Shown here one piece after another: positions 8,320 to 17,349 of a stretch of 64,000 nt of DNA. Made by a program: the position numbers and the translations under genes. The DNA comes from Candidatus Pelagibacter sp. Its GTDB lineage: Bacteria > Pseudomonadota > Alphaproteobacteria > Pelagibacterales > Pelagibacteraceae. Under the pieces are notes generated by a model. That model worked only from the letters and a program-made list of their open reading frames with translations, did no database searches and was not told the DNA's origin. Positions within the stretch are counted from its first letter, which is position 1. Each line of letters opens with the position of its first letter. Location: NCBI GenBank assembly GCA_028404615.1, contig JAOOBT010000003.1, forward strand, positions 65,662-129,661, written 5' to 3'.

Positions 8320-9638
8320 TTAAGAATAATAAGTTTTTTTCCAAGATTCAGATATAGTATTGAACTATCAATTAAAATCGGCGAAGAGTAAATCTTTGAT
8401 GGAAGTTTTTTTATCTCTTTTAACTTTCCATTATTTTCAAAATTTAAAATAAAAGAATTTTCAAGAAATATGAAAATTTCATTATTTAAGAGCATTATAT
8501 CTTTAAAATTTAAATTTCTTTTTTTAGTATTTAAAAATTTTGCCACCTGAAGATTAATATCTTTAGAATAAAGAATTTGAAAATCATCTAAATTAATAGC
8601 TACTAATAAACTATTATTTGTAACAAAAAATCCTATGTTATTATTAATTATTGGTTTTACCGCTGATATAAAATTGTAGCTCTTTAGAATTGAGCCAGTC
8701 TTAACCTCAATAATGAATGTTTTTTTGTTTGAAGAGACAACTATCTTAGAGCCATTATTTATAATTTCACTACCATCAAATAAATTTGATTGATTAAGAT
8801 TTAAAGAGGTATTCAAATTAATAAACCATTTTAATTCCATTGTTTCACTATTTATAGAGTAAAGGGTTCCGTATGAATTAAGAAAAAATATATTACTTTT
8901 GTATTTCGAAATATTGTTGACGAATTCATTTGTAACTGTGGTGCCTTCAGTAGGAATTAATTTAAGAAGCTCTCCATTTTCTCGATCAAAAAAAATTAAG
9001 TTATTATTAACATCAGCACATATAATTTTATTTCCAGATATTTTTAAATTTGATTTAAAAGGAAGTTTATAGTGTTTGGCCCAAATTAACTGCTTATTTT
9101 CATAATTAAATGCGTATAGATATCCTACGCTGTCAGAAACATAAATAATATTATTTTGCACATATAAATTTAATTTTTTTTTAATACCTTTATATTCTTT
9201 TCTGTAAAAATTATATTTTGAAATTATTTTTTTTTCTTCTACTGAATATACAATTATATTCCCTTTATCATCATTAATTATTAAGTTTCCATTTTCAAAA
9301 ATTAAATAATCACTCGATTTGTTTCTAGATAGTTTTTTACTCTGGAATAAAATTTGATTTAAGTTTCCAGCTTTAAAATTTTTTAAATTATTTTCATCAT
9401 TAAAATAAATGTCGTTCCATTTTAGATTATTTATTGGTAATGAAATTTTTATTTTCTTATTATTTTCAAGCGAGATAATTTTATCAAAAACGTCCTCAGA
9501 AACTGAGATTTTTTTAAAATCTTTCAGGAAATCCCTATTTTTTTTTTCTTCAATATCGGATGTCCAAATGCCAGACTTATTGTCAAAAGAACATGCATTT
9601 ATAAGAAGTAAAATTATCGAAATGAAATATAATTTCAT
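8316..9638 (-). CDS. BamB-like outer-membrane lipoprotein, beta-propeller
   Basis: The N-terminus is a lipoprotein signal with a lipobox-like LINAC, placing the lipidated cysteine at about residue 16. The rest consists of repeated beta-propeller blades of the PQQ-binding type, seen as recurring units of the form VYAFNYENKQLIWAKHY and LYSINSETMELKWFINL. BamB is the BAM-complex lipoprotein that aids outer-membrane protein assembly. In many Proteobacteria its gene follows a YfgM-like gene, and the gene upstream here is of that kind (4-nt gap). Sequence divergence is high, so BamB is likely rather than certain. The stop overlaps that of convergent purF by 4 nt. Confidence 0.75.
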   Translation of the reverse strand: MKLYFISIILLLINACSFDNKSGIWTSDIEEKKNRDFLKDFKKISVSEDVFDKIISLENNKKIKISLPINNLKWNDIYFNDENNLKNFKAGNLNQILFQSKKLSRNKSSDYLIFENGNLIINDDKGNIIVYSVEEKKIISKYNFYRKEYKGIKKKLNLYVQNNIIYVSDSVGYLYAFNYENKQLIWAKHYKLPFKSNLKISGNKIICADVNNNLIFFDRENGELLKLIPTEGTTVTNEFVNNISKYKSNIFFLNSYGTLYSINSETMELKWFINLNTSLNLNQSNLFDGSEIINNGSKIVVSSNKKTFIIEVKTGSILKSYNFISAVKPIINNNIGFFVTNNSLLVAINLDDFQILYSKDINLQVAKFLNTKKRNLNFKDIMLLNNEIFIFLENSFILNFENNGKLKEIKKLPSKIYSSPILIDSSILYLNLGKKLIILN

Positions 9639-9642
9639 TAAA

Positions 9643-10152
9643 TTAATCTATAATCAAATCTTGAGCTATTTTTTTAAGATTAGAGTTTTTTTCTATTAAT
9701 TCTTTTAACAAACTATTTCCAGACTCTATTTCATTCTCTTTGTATAAAAATAAAGCTTTTTTTAATTTAATTAAATCTTTTTGATCTTTAGAGGAAATAG
9801 ATTTTTCTAAAGCATTAAAATAATTAATAATCTTTTTTTTATCTGAAATCAAATTTTTTTCTATGAGAGTGTTTAAAGATAATATCGAATAAAAATTATT
9901 TTCACTTAATATTATCTCTTCATATGTTGCCTTTGCTTTACTCTTATCAGAGGAAGTTAAATAGAGACCTGCTTTAATATATTTTTCAGCTATAGCAATG
10001 TTTTTTTTTTCATTGCTATATTTTACAAAAAAGAATGAAAAAAATGTTAATAAAATTACAAGAATGATAGAAAAAATTTTTAATTTATTGTAAGTATAAA
10101 AATTCCAAATTTTATCTTTTAATTCTCTGTTACTATTTGAGCTTTGTTCCAT
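9643..10152 (-). CDS. YfgM-like TPR membrane-anchored protein
   Basis: This 169-residue protein has one transmembrane helix (about 25-44), with a short cytoplasmic N-terminus and a periplasmic tail predicted to form TPR-like helical hairpins. This is the architecture of YfgM, which works with periplasmic chaperones and the Sec translocon. It sits 4 nt upstream of the BamB-like gene, the same pairing as in other Proteobacteria. Its start overlaps the 3' end of panB by 20 nt. The assignment depends on architecture and neighbourhood more than on motifs. Confidence 0.65.
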   Translation of the reverse strand: MEQSSNSNRELKDKIWNFYTYNKLKIFSIILVILLTFFSFFFVKYSNEKKNIAIAEKYIKAGLYLTSSDKSKAKATYEEIILSENNFYSILSLNTLIEKNLISDKKKIINYFNALEKSISSKDQKDLIKLKKALFLYKENEIESGNSLLKELIEKNSNLKKIAQDLIID

Positions 10153-10921
10153 ATAAAAAATTTTTTTTTGTTGGAAATTTTTTTAATTTTACCTCTCTAG
10201 TATATTTTTTTATAGCTTTTTCAATTATTCTTTCCAAGTTTATATATTTTTTTATAAATTTTGGATAAAAACCGCTTATACCCAACATATCATCTGTAAC
10301 TAATATTTGTCCGTCGCAGTTAATAGATGAACCTATTCCAATAGTTGGAATTTTAAGTTGGTTTGAAATTAATTTTGCTGAAAATGGTGATAAACATTCT
10401 AAGACAATTGAAAAAGCTCCAGCTTTTTCAATATTTTTTGCCTCATTTAAAAGTTTTGACGCCTCAACTTTTGTTTTACCTTCAATTTTAAATTTATTTT
10501 TAAATTGAGGTGTAAAACCAATATGACCCATAATTGGAATTTTTTTTGATAATACTTTAATAATTTTGTAATTTTTTTTGTTACTCTCTAATTTAATAGC
10601 ATCACAACCTGTCTTCTTTACTACCAGATCAATATTTTTTTTTGCAGTTTTCAAATTTTTATAAGTGCCTTTGGGCATATCAACAACCAATAAAGATTTA
10701 TTTATTCCTTTTTTCACACTCAACGTATGTTGTATAATATTATCTAGACTAATTTGATGAGTGTTTTTATGCCCATATAAAACATTTGCCATTGAGTCAC
10801 CAACTAAAATTATATCTACATATTTATCTAAAATTTTTGCGATATTTTTAGAATAAGCAGTAAGACTCACAATTTTTGTTTTATTTTTCTTAGATAAAAT
10901 TGATTTGATTTTTTTATTCAT
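10133..10921 (-). CDS. panB: 3-methyl-2-oxobutanoate hydroxymethyltransferase
   Basis: PanB adds a hydroxymethyl group from methylene-tetrahydrofolate to 2-oxoisovalerate, giving ketopantoate for pantothenate and CoA synthesis. The 262 residues form a TIM barrel. Family landmarks are VGDSMANVLYGH (metal and substrate Asp), LLVVDMP, the AIKLES glutamate, GHIGFTPQ, and VLEC with the catalytic-base glutamate. The segment after GFTPQ is slightly shorter than in E. coli. panC and panD are not nearby. The gene overlaps the guaA stop region by one base as a TAATG-type junction and overlaps the YfgM-like gene by 20 nt downstream. Confidence 0.92.
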   Translation of the reverse strand: MNKKIKSILSKKNKTKIVSLTAYSKNIAKILDKYVDIILVGDSMANVLYGHKNTHQISLDNIIQHTLSVKKGINKSLLVVDMPKGTYKNLKTAKKNIDLVVKKTGCDAIKLESNKKNYKIIKVLSKKIPIMGHIGFTPQFKNKFKIEGKTKVEASKLLNEAKNIEKAGAFSIVLECLSPFSAKLISNQLKIPTIGIGSSINCDGQILVTDDMLGISGFYPKFIKKYINLERIIEKAIKKYTREVKLKKFPTKKNFLYGTKLK

Positions 10922-12480
10922 TATTCTAATTCTATAGTGCTAGGGGGTTTAGAAGTTATATCATACACGACTCTATTAATTCCTTTAACATTATTTATAA
11001 TTTTATTTGATATATTATCGATAAAATCCTTAGGAAAACTAAAATAATCAGCTGTCATTCCATCTTCGGAAACTACCGCTCTTAATAAACAAATATTTTG
11101 ATAGGTTCTAGAGTCACCCATTACGCCAACAGTTTTAATTGGAAGTAGAGCAGCGTACGCCTGCCATATTTTACTGTAAAGACCTTTTTTAATTAACTCA
11201 TTTATAAATATATAATCTGCTTCTTGAAGTATTTTTACTTTTTCTGCTGTAATATTACCAACTATTCTAATACCTAAACCTGGACCAGGAAACGGATGTT
11301 TATTATTTATATTATTAGTTAGACCTAAAGATTTTCCTAAAATTCTAACTTCATCTTTAAATAATTCTTTCAGTGGTTCGACTAAGTTTAAATTCATTTT
11401 TTTTGGCAACCCTCCAACGTTATGATGCGATTTTATTTTTGAAGTTTTGCTTCCTGTTGAAGATCTGCTTTCAATAATGTCAGGGTATAGAGTGCCTTGA
11501 GCTAAAAATTTCAAATTTTTATATTTTTTTGACTCTTTCTCAAAGATTTTAATAAATAACTTACCAATTACTTTTCTTTTCTTCTCAGGATTGGTTATGT
11601 TTTTTAATTTGTTTAAAAATAATTTTGATGCATTAACTAATTTTACATTGAGATTATATTTCTTTTTAAATAGTCTGTATGAGTAAGAAAATTCATTTTT
11701 TCTCATTAAACCAGTATCTACCATAATGCATATAAGCTTTTTTCTTATTGCTTTATTAATTAATAAAGCAACTACGCTACTATCGACTCCACCAGACAAA
11801 GCACATATTACTCTATCATTTTTTACAGTATTTCTAATTTCGTTTATTAATATTTTTTTTTGAGAAGTAATACTCCAATTTTTTTTAATTTTGCAAATCA
11901 AAAATAAAAAGTTTTTAAAAATCTGTTTACCGTTTTCCGTATGTGTTACTTCGGGATGAAATTGAACTCCGTAAATTTTTTTTTTTGAATTTTCAATTAT
12001 TGTTAATTTTGAACTGCTAGTTGAACCAATTATTTTAAAGTTTTTTGGTAATTTTACCACAGCGTCTTCGTGGCTCATCCAAACGGATCTTTTTTTATTT
12101 AAGTATTTTCTAGTAAGTAACGAAGAATTTTTATGGTAAAGAAAGGCCCTTCCAAATTCTCTCTTTTTTTTTGAAGGCTTAATTTTGCCCCCATATAATT
12201 TTGCAATTAATTGAAGACCATAACAAATGCCTAGTATTGGAATATTTTTATCTAATACATCTTTAGGTATGCTTTGAAATTTTTTGGCTGTTACAGTCGA
12301 TGGCCCGCCTGAAAGTATTATCCCTTTAATTTTAGAAAATTTTTTAAACTTAAAAAATTCTTTTGGTGTTATAATTTCTGAATATACTCCAAGATCTCTT
12401 ACCCTTCTCGCTATTAATTTGGTAACTTGAGAACCAAAATCAATAATTAGTATTTTCTCTTTATCATTATGAAATTGCAT
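10921..12480 (-). CDS. guaA: GMP synthase (glutamine-hydrolysing)
   Basis: GuaA converts XMP to GMP using ATP and glutamine-derived ammonia. The 519-residue protein has a class I glutaminase domain (about 10-195) with nucleophile Cys86 in GICYGLQ and the His/Glu pair in [14 protein letters not shown]. Next come the PP-loop ATP pyrophosphatase domain with [14 protein letters not shown] and a C-terminal dimerisation domain ending in [13 protein letters not shown]. The substrate XMP is made by guaB, 420 nt upstream in the same operon and separated only by a small TPR gene. Length and motifs are complete. Confidence 0.97.
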   Translation of the reverse strand: MQFHNDKEKILIIDFGSQVTKLIARRVRDLGVYSEIITPKEFFKFKKFSKIKGIILSGGPSTVTAKKFQSIPKDVLDKNIPILGICYGLQLIAKLYGGKIKPSKKKREFGRAFLYHKNSSLLTRKYLNKKRSVWMSHEDAVVKLPKNFKIIGSTSSSKLTIIENSKKKIYGVQFHPEVTHTENGKQIFKNFLFLICKIKKNWSITSQKKILINEIRNTVKNDRVICALSGGVDSSVVALLINKAIRKKLICIMVDTGLMRKNEFSYSYRLFKKKYNLNVKLVNASKLFLNKLKNITNPEKKRKVIGKLFIKIFEKESKKYKNLKFLAQGTLYPDIIESRSSTGSKTSKIKSHHNVGGLPKKMNLNLVEPLKELFKDEVRILGKSLGLTNNINNKHPFPGPGLGIRIVGNITAEKVKILQEADYIFINELIKKGLYSKIWQAYAALLPIKTVGVMGDSRTYQNICLLRAVVSEDGMTADYFSFPKDFIDNISNKIINNVKGINRVVYDITSKPPSTIELE

Positions 12481-12903
12481 TTATTGTTTGGATAAATTTT
12501 CAATTTCAATTTCTAATTTATCACTTTGAAGACAAAAATTTTTACATATCATTTTTAATCTTTTATTTAATTCTCTGCTTTTTTGATAATCAGAAGAAAA
12601 CAGCTTTAATTTAGCAAGGTTATAAATTGCTTCTTCATTTTTCGGATTTAGTAATATTACAGTGTTTAAATTTTGTTCTTCTAATTTTTTTTTCTCTTGT
12701 TTGTTGAATATTTTAGAAAGATATAGATATGATGACTCGCTTTTTGGATTATAAACTATATCTTTTTCAAATTTAAATTTTGCATCTTCAAGTTTGTTTT
12801 TGTTAAACAAAATAATACCCTGTTGAAGATATTCTGATTTAGCAAATAAAGTAGTTTGTAAAAAAAATATTATTAATATAATTTTAGTAAAACTTCTAAT
12901 CAT
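12481..12903 (-). CDS. secreted TPR-repeat protein in the gua operon
   Basis: A 140-residue protein with an N-terminal hydrophobic signal (about residues 5-20, likely cleaved near LFAKS), followed by about three tetratricopeptide-like helical repeats: LQQGIILFNKNKLEDAKFKF, SSYLYLSKIFNKQEKKKLE and AIYNLAKLKLFSSDYQKSR. Two cysteines near the C-terminus (CKNFC) could form a disulphide in the periplasm. It abuts guaA (12480/12481) and overlaps the guaB stop by 4 nt, so it is translated as part of guaB-TPR-guaA. No enzymatic role is visible, and the TPR fold implies protein binding. The function is unknown. Confidence 0.7.
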   Translation of the reverse strand: MIRSFTKIILIIFFLQTTLFAKSEYLQQGIILFNKNKLEDAKFKFEKDIVYNPKSESSYLYLSKIFNKQEKKKLEEQNLNTVILLNPKNEEAIYNLAKLKLFSSDYQKSRELNKRLKMICKNFCLQSDKLEIEIENLSKQ

Positions 12904-13979
12904 AATTTGTAGTTAATTGTTTTTTGAGTCATTTCAACACTATGAACCATACTTTCATAAAATCCAGCTTTAGTAATTTTAACAAATTTTGCTTTTTTGT
13001 TTATTTCCTTTAAATTTTTTGCACCAATATATCCCATTGAAGATCTCAATCCACCTTGTAGCTGATATATTATTTTTGATACTTTTCCCTTATATTCAAC
13101 TCTACCTTCCACACCTTCTGGTACAAACTTTGACTTATCTTTAAAATTTTTTTGGAAGTATCTATTTGCTGAACCAGCTGACATTGCACCTATTGACCCC
13201 ATTCCACGGTATTGTTTATAAAATTTACCTTTAAATTTAAATTTTTTTCCTGGACTTTCGTCTGTTCCGGCAAAAATAGATCCCATCATAATAGCATCTG
13301 CCCCTGCTGCTAAAGCTTTAGCAATATCACCAGAAAATTTTATTCCTCCATCAGAGATGATCTTTATATTTTTTTTGTTTAAAGCTTTTTTAACTTCTAT
13401 AATTGCTGAAATCTGGGGCATACCAATTCCTGCTACCATTCTTGTTGTGCATATGGATCCAGGTCCTATACCTACTTTTATTATATCGGCACCAGAGTTA
13501 TATAATTTTTTTGCAGCTTCTCCAGTAGCAATGTTTCCAACACATATTGGGGTTTTTTTTAATATTTTTTTTACTTTATTTAAAGTTCTCAAAACTTTTT
13601 CACTGTGCCCGTGAGCTGTATCAATTACAATTAAATCAACACCGTTCAACATTAGTGATCTAGCTCTCTCAATGTCTTCATCATTAGTACCGATCGCAGC
13701 ACCAACTAAAAGATTTTTATATTTAACTTTTTTGACCTCTTTAGATTGATTTTTAATATTTAAATTACGATGGATAATTCCTAATCCACCCTCCTTACCA
13801 ATTGCTATTGCCATTTTCGACTCAGTGACTGTATCCATTGCAGAGGTTAAAAAAGGTACTTTCAAAGAAATATTTTTAGTAAGTTTTAAAAATATATCTG
13901 TTTTGGATGGTAAAATGCTTGAGTATCTTGGCAGCAATAAAACATCATCAAAGGTTAACGCTTCTTTTATTGTTTCCAT
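12900..13979 (-). CDS. guaB: IMP dehydrogenase lacking CBS domains
   Basis: GuaB oxidises IMP to XMP with NAD+, the rate-limiting step toward GMP. The barrel is complete: FDDVLLLPRYS at the N-terminus, TSAMDTVTES, the catalytic loop GIGPGSICTTRMVAG with Cys177, and the GYIGAKNL segment near the end. At 359 residues it is about 120 shorter than usual: after HRNLNIKNQSKEVKKVKY the sequence goes straight to NLLVGAAIG, exactly where the two CBS (Bateman) repeats normally lie. A GTG at 13985 is in frame, but the ATG at 13979 gives the conserved METIKEALTFDDV start. There is no obvious Shine-Dalgarno sequence. Confidence 0.95.
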   Translation of the reverse strand: METIKEALTFDDVLLLPRYSSILPSKTDIFLKLTKNISLKVPFLTSAMDTVTESKMAIAIGKEGGLGIIHRNLNIKNQSKEVKKVKYKNLLVGAAIGTNDEDIERARSLMLNGVDLIVIDTAHGHSEKVLRTLNKVKKILKKTPICVGNIATGEAAKKLYNSGADIIKVGIGPGSICTTRMVAGIGMPQISAIIEVKKALNKKNIKIISDGGIKFSGDIAKALAAGADAIMMGSIFAGTDESPGKKFKFKGKFYKQYRGMGSIGAMSAGSANRYFQKNFKDKSKFVPEGVEGRVEYKGKVSKIIYQLQGGLRSSMGYIGAKNLKEINKKAKFVKITKAGFYESMVHSVEMTQKTINYKL

Positions 13980-14005
13980 ATACACTTATATACAATTATT
14001 AAAAT

Positions 14006-14632
14006 TTATAAAGACTTTAAAATTTCACAATGTAAATAAGTCTCTTTTGACTCTTTTCTACTAGACACAGGTTTAAAAAAATTTACGTTTCTAAATAAAG
14101 ATTTTGCTAGGTTTTTTACTTCAATAAAATCTTCTCCCATAAAAAGTTTTGAAATTAATACACCTCTAGGTTTTAAAGTTTCCTTTGAGAAACTTATTAC
14201 ATCTGCACATAATTGATTAGTTCTAATTGAGTCTAAAGACTTACTTCCTGTAGTATCTGCAGCCATATCAGATAAAATTACATCTAATTTTGAGTCGAAG
14301 TAATTATTAACCTTATTTTTAATTTTGTTCTCTAATATATTTCCTCTTACAAAATTTACGTTGTTTATAGGTTCCATATCTTTAATGTCTATCGACATTA
14401 TTTTACCATCTTTAATAATTTGACTAGCTACTTGTGTCCAGCCCCCTGGAAAAGATCCTAAGTCTAATAAATTAGTATTTTTCTTAATAAATTTAAATTT
14501 TTTATTTAGTTCAATTAATTTAAAAGCAGCTCTTGACCTAAATCCTAAAGTTTTTGATTTTTTAAAAAATTGATCTCTATGTTGTTTTATCTTCCAAGAA
14601 TTACTTTTTTTAACTCTTTTTGATTTTTTCAT
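14006..14632 (-). CDS. rlmE: 23S rRNA 2'-O-methyltransferase (U2552)
   Basis: RlmE (FtsJ) methylates the 2'-OH of U2552 in the 23S rRNA A-loop using S-adenosylmethionine, late in 50S maturation. The 208-residue Rossmann methyltransferase has GFRSRAAFKLIEL (catalytic Lys), the SAM-binding LLDLGSFPGGWTQVA, VILSDMAADTTG (catalytic Asp) and LISKLFMGED (second Lys), giving the K-D-K-E tetrad. A basic N-terminal tail of about 15 residues suits rRNA binding. It shares one base with the pssA stop upstream. It has no other link to that lipid operon. Confidence 0.94.
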   Translation of the reverse strand: MKKSKRVKKSNSWKIKQHRDQFFKKSKTLGFRSRAAFKLIELNKKFKFIKKNTNLLDLGSFPGGWTQVASQIIKDGKIMSIDIKDMEPINNVNFVRGNILENKIKNKVNNYFDSKLDVILSDMAADTTGSKSLDSIRTNQLCADVISFSKETLKPRGVLISKLFMGEDFIEVKNLAKSLFRNVNFFKPVSSRKESKETYLHCEILKSL

Positions 14633-15423
14633 TATAAAATATCTTCATGATTTTCTTCAGATATTTTTTCTAAGTTTTTTTTGTTTTGAGTATTATAAAT
14701 TATTATACTTATTGGTATAGAAATTAAATAAAAGATTCCGAAAAGTAAAAGAGTTTCAAGAGTATAAAAGAGTAAAGATATAAAAACCAATCCTATTCCT
14801 AATAATAAAAAAACTGTCGCCTTTGGTGAAATGGATATTCTTTTAAGAGCAAGTGTCGGTATTTTGCTTACAAGTAAAATTGCAATCAAAACAGTTAAAT
14901 ATGGAGTTAAATTTTTGATATCATATCCAAAATTTAAACCTGTGAGCTCATAAATTAGTGGCATTAAAATTAACAAGCCTCCAGCTGGAGATGGAACACC
15001 CTCAAAAAAATTATTTTTCCATCCTTGAGTTTCCTCTATTTTTGTCAAATTGAATCTGGCTAGTCTCAAAACGCAGCAGACAGAATAAATTAGTGTAATT
15101 GCCCACCCCAACTTTCCATAATTATTCAGTTCCCAAAAGTATAAAATAAATACTGGTGCGATTCCAAAGCTTACAAAATCTGTAAGGGAGTCAAGCTCTT
15201 TTCCAAATTCAGATGTGCCCTTAATTAATCTAGCAATTCTACCGTCCAACGCATCTAAAATCGCAGCAAACATGATCAGTATTACTGCTAAACTAAAGTT
15301 CCCATCTATTGAAAATTTAATTGAACTTATCCCTAAACAAACCCCCGCTAATGTTAAAATGTTTGGTAATAAATATCTTGTTTTTTTAGATGAAACTAAT
15401 TTAAATTTTTTATTCTCTTCCAT
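14632..15423 (-). CDS. pssA: CDP-diacylglycerol-serine O-phosphatidyltransferase
   Basis: PssA forms phosphatidylserine from CDP-diacylglycerol and serine in the inner membrane. The CDP-alcohol phosphatidyltransferase signature is seen as DALDGRIARLIKGTSEFGKE followed by LDSLTDFVSFG (pattern DG-x2-AR-x8-G-x3-D-x3-D). The protein is membrane-embedded with about eight hydrophobic helices, which identifies the subclass II integral-membrane enzyme rather than the soluble E. coli type. It overlaps psd by one base, and the two make phosphatidylethanolamine in sequence. Length 263 is normal. Confidence 0.95.
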   Translation of the reverse strand: MEENKKFKLVSSKKTRYLLPNILTLAGVCLGISSIKFSIDGNFSLAVILIMFAAILDALDGRIARLIKGTSEFGKELDSLTDFVSFGIAPVFILYFWELNNYGKLGWAITLIYSVCCVLRLARFNLTKIEETQGWKNNFFEGVPSPAGGLLILMPLIYELTGLNFGYDIKNLTPYLTVLIAILLVSKIPTLALKRISISPKATVFLLLGIGLVFISLLFYTLETLLLFGIFYLISIPISIIIYNTQNKKNLEKISEENHEDIL

Positions 15424-16070
15424 TACTCTGCTGCTAATAAACTTTCTCCTGCGACAATATTTTGGCCAAGTTTTACTAGAGGTTTTTTGTTCTTAAAATA
15501 AACATCTACTCTACTTCCAAATCTAATCATTCCTAGTCTGTCGCCTTGTTTAAGTTCTTGTCCTTGCTCAACATCGCAAACTATTCTTCTTGCAATCAAA
15601 CCTGCAATCTGAACAATTATAATTTCTTCTCCATTGTTTAATTTTATCTTATAATAATTTCTCTCATTTTCTTCACTGGCTTTGTCCAAAGAGGCATTTA
15701 AAAATTTTCCCGGTTTATAAAAAATTTCTTCTACTTTCCCGGATGTTGGAACACGATTAACATGACAATTAAAAACATTCATAAAAATACTAATTTTTGT
15801 GTAAGATGTATTTTCTAATCTTAATTCTTCTGGACCTGATTTTTCACTAATATCAGTTACCAAACCATCTGCAGGACTTACTAAAAATTTATCATCACCT
15901 ATTGAATATCTTTCTGGGTCTCTAAAAAAATAATAAACCCAAACTGTAATAATAATAAAAAGAATTCCTAAAAATTTCGAAAAAAACAAAATTATAAAGG
16001 TTGTTATTATTGAAATAGCTAAAAACTTATATCCTTCTTTGTGTATTTTGGGAAAAATTGTATTAAACAT
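15423..16070 (-). CDS. psd: phosphatidylserine decarboxylase proenzyme, short form
   Basis: Psd decarboxylates phosphatidylserine to phosphatidylethanolamine. At 215 residues it is the short archaeal-type form common in Alphaproteobacteria. Two adjacent hydrophobic stretches near the N-terminus (about 16-50) anchor it in the membrane. SPADGLV, FMNVFNCHVNRVP and GLIARRIV are family motifs. MIRFGSRVDVYF contains the Gly-Ser self-cleavage site that gives the pyruvoyl prosthetic group. It is the first gene of a psd-pssA operon with a one-base overlap. The divergent icd start lies 64 bp away. Confidence 0.95.
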   Translation of the reverse strand: MFNTIFPKIHKEGYKFLAISIITTFIILFFSKFLGILFIIITVWVYYFFRDPERYSIGDDKFLVSPADGLVTDISEKSGPEELRLENTSYTKISIFMNVFNCHVNRVPTSGKVEEIFYKPGKFLNASLDKASEENERNYYKIKLNNGEEIIIVQIAGLIARRIVCDVEQGQELKQGDRLGMIRFGSRVDVYFKNKKPLVKLGQNIVAGESLLAAE

Positions 16071-16080
16071 AATTTAAAGT

Positions 16081-16108
16081 TTGATAATTTTTTCTTAATA
16101 TGTATAAA
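16081..16108 (+). promoter_or_regulatory. sigma70-type promoter for icd
   Basis: TTGATA at 16081-16086 and TATAAA at 16103-16108 are spaced by 16 nt, giving a start near 16115 and a leader of about 20 nt before the icd ATG at 16135. The hexamers and spacing are identical to those of the element before rpsF. The element lies in the 64-bp divergent gap shared with psd. Confidence 0.6.
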
Positions 16109-16134
16109 AATCAAAGTTAATCAATCAATATTTT

Positions 16135-17349
16135 ATGGCAAAAATTAAAGTTAAAAATCCAGTAGTTGAGTTAGATGGAGATGAAATGACAAGAATTATA
16201 TGGTCTTTTATCAAAGATAAGCTTATCAGACCTTACCTTGAGATTAATCTTAAATATTACGATTTAGGAATGGAAAGTCGAGATAAAACTAATGATCAAA
16301 TAACTGTAGATGCAGCTAATGCAATTAAACAATATGGGGTTGGTGTAAAATGTGCAACAATTACTCCTGATGAGGCGCGTGTAGAAGAATTTAAATTAAA
16401 GAAAATGTGGAGATCGCCTAATGGAACAATAAGGAACATTTTGGGTGGAACAGTTTTTAGAGAACCAATCATTTGTAAAAACGTTCCAAAACTAGTACCA
16501 GGTTGGACGCAACCAATTGTAATTGGTAGACATGCATTCGGAGATCAATACAGAGCTACGGATTTTTTGATACCCGGTGAAGGAAATCTAGAGGTCAAAT
16601 GGACTTCTAAAGATGGAAAAGAAAAAAAAGAATTTAAAGTTTTTAATTTTCCTGGATCTGGAACTGCTCTTACGATGTATAATCTAGATGACTCTATAAA
16701 AAATTTCGCGAGAGCGTGTATGAATTATGGGCTTGGCAGAAAATGGCCAGTATATTTATCAACTAAAAATACAATTCTTAAAGCTTACGATGGCCGTTTC
16801 AAAGATCTTTTCCAAGACGTTTTCGAAAAAGAATTCTATGATAAATTTAAAAAAGCTAATATTACTTACGAACATAGATTAATAGATGACATGGTTGCCT
16901 GTGCTATGAAATGGAATGGTGGTTATGTTTGGGCATGTAAAAATTATGATGGTGACGTGCAATCTGACACTGTTGCGCAGGGATTTGGATCTTTGGGGCT
17001 TATGACTAGTGTGTTAATGACGCCAGATGGTAAGACTGTAGAGTCCGAAGCAGCTCATGGCACTGTAACAAGACATTATAGAATGCACCAGCAAGGAAAG
17101 GAGACTTCAACTAACCCAATAGCTTCTATATTTGCTTGGACGAGAGGTTTGGCTCATAGGGGTAAGCTCGATGGAAATGAGGATCTTATTAAATTTTCAA
17201 ATAATGTTGAAGATGTATGTGTAAAAACAGTTGAAAGTGGTTCAATGACAAAAGATTTGTCAATTTTAATAGATAAAACAAAAAAATATCTTACTACAAA
17301 TCAATTCCTGGAAGCTATTGATGGAAATTTGAAAAAAAAACTTAACTAA
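16135..17349 (+). CDS. icd: NADP-dependent isocitrate dehydrogenase
   Basis: Icd oxidatively decarboxylates isocitrate to 2-oxoglutarate in the TCA cycle, producing NADPH. The 404-residue length and motifs such as [51 protein letters not shown] and [12 protein letters not shown] show the eukaryote-like NADP-dependent homodimeric class found in Alphaproteobacteria, not the E. coli class. It is transcribed alone. A promoter with TTGATA and TATAAA lies at 16081-16108. The stop overlaps the 3' end of convergent alaS by 8 nt. Confidence 0.97.
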   Translation: MAKIKVKNPVVELDGDEMTRIIWSFIKDKLIRPYLEINLKYYDLGMESRDKTNDQITVDAANAIKQYGVGVKCATITPDEARVEEFKLKKMWRSPNGTIRNILGGTVFREPIICKNVPKLVPGWTQPIVIGRHAFGDQYRATDFLIPGEGNLEVKWTSKDGKEKKEFKVFNFPGSGTALTMYNLDDSIKNFARACMNYGLGRKWPVYLSTKNTILKAYDGRFKDLFQDVFEKEFYDKFKKANITYEHRLIDDMVACAMKWNGGYVWACKNYDGDVQSDTVAQGFGSLGLMTSVLMTPDGKTVESEAAHGTVTRHYRMHQQGKETSTNPIASIFAWTRGLAHRGKLDGNEDLIKFSNNVEDVCVKTVESGSMTKDLSILIDKTKKYLTTNQFLEAIDGNLKKKLN

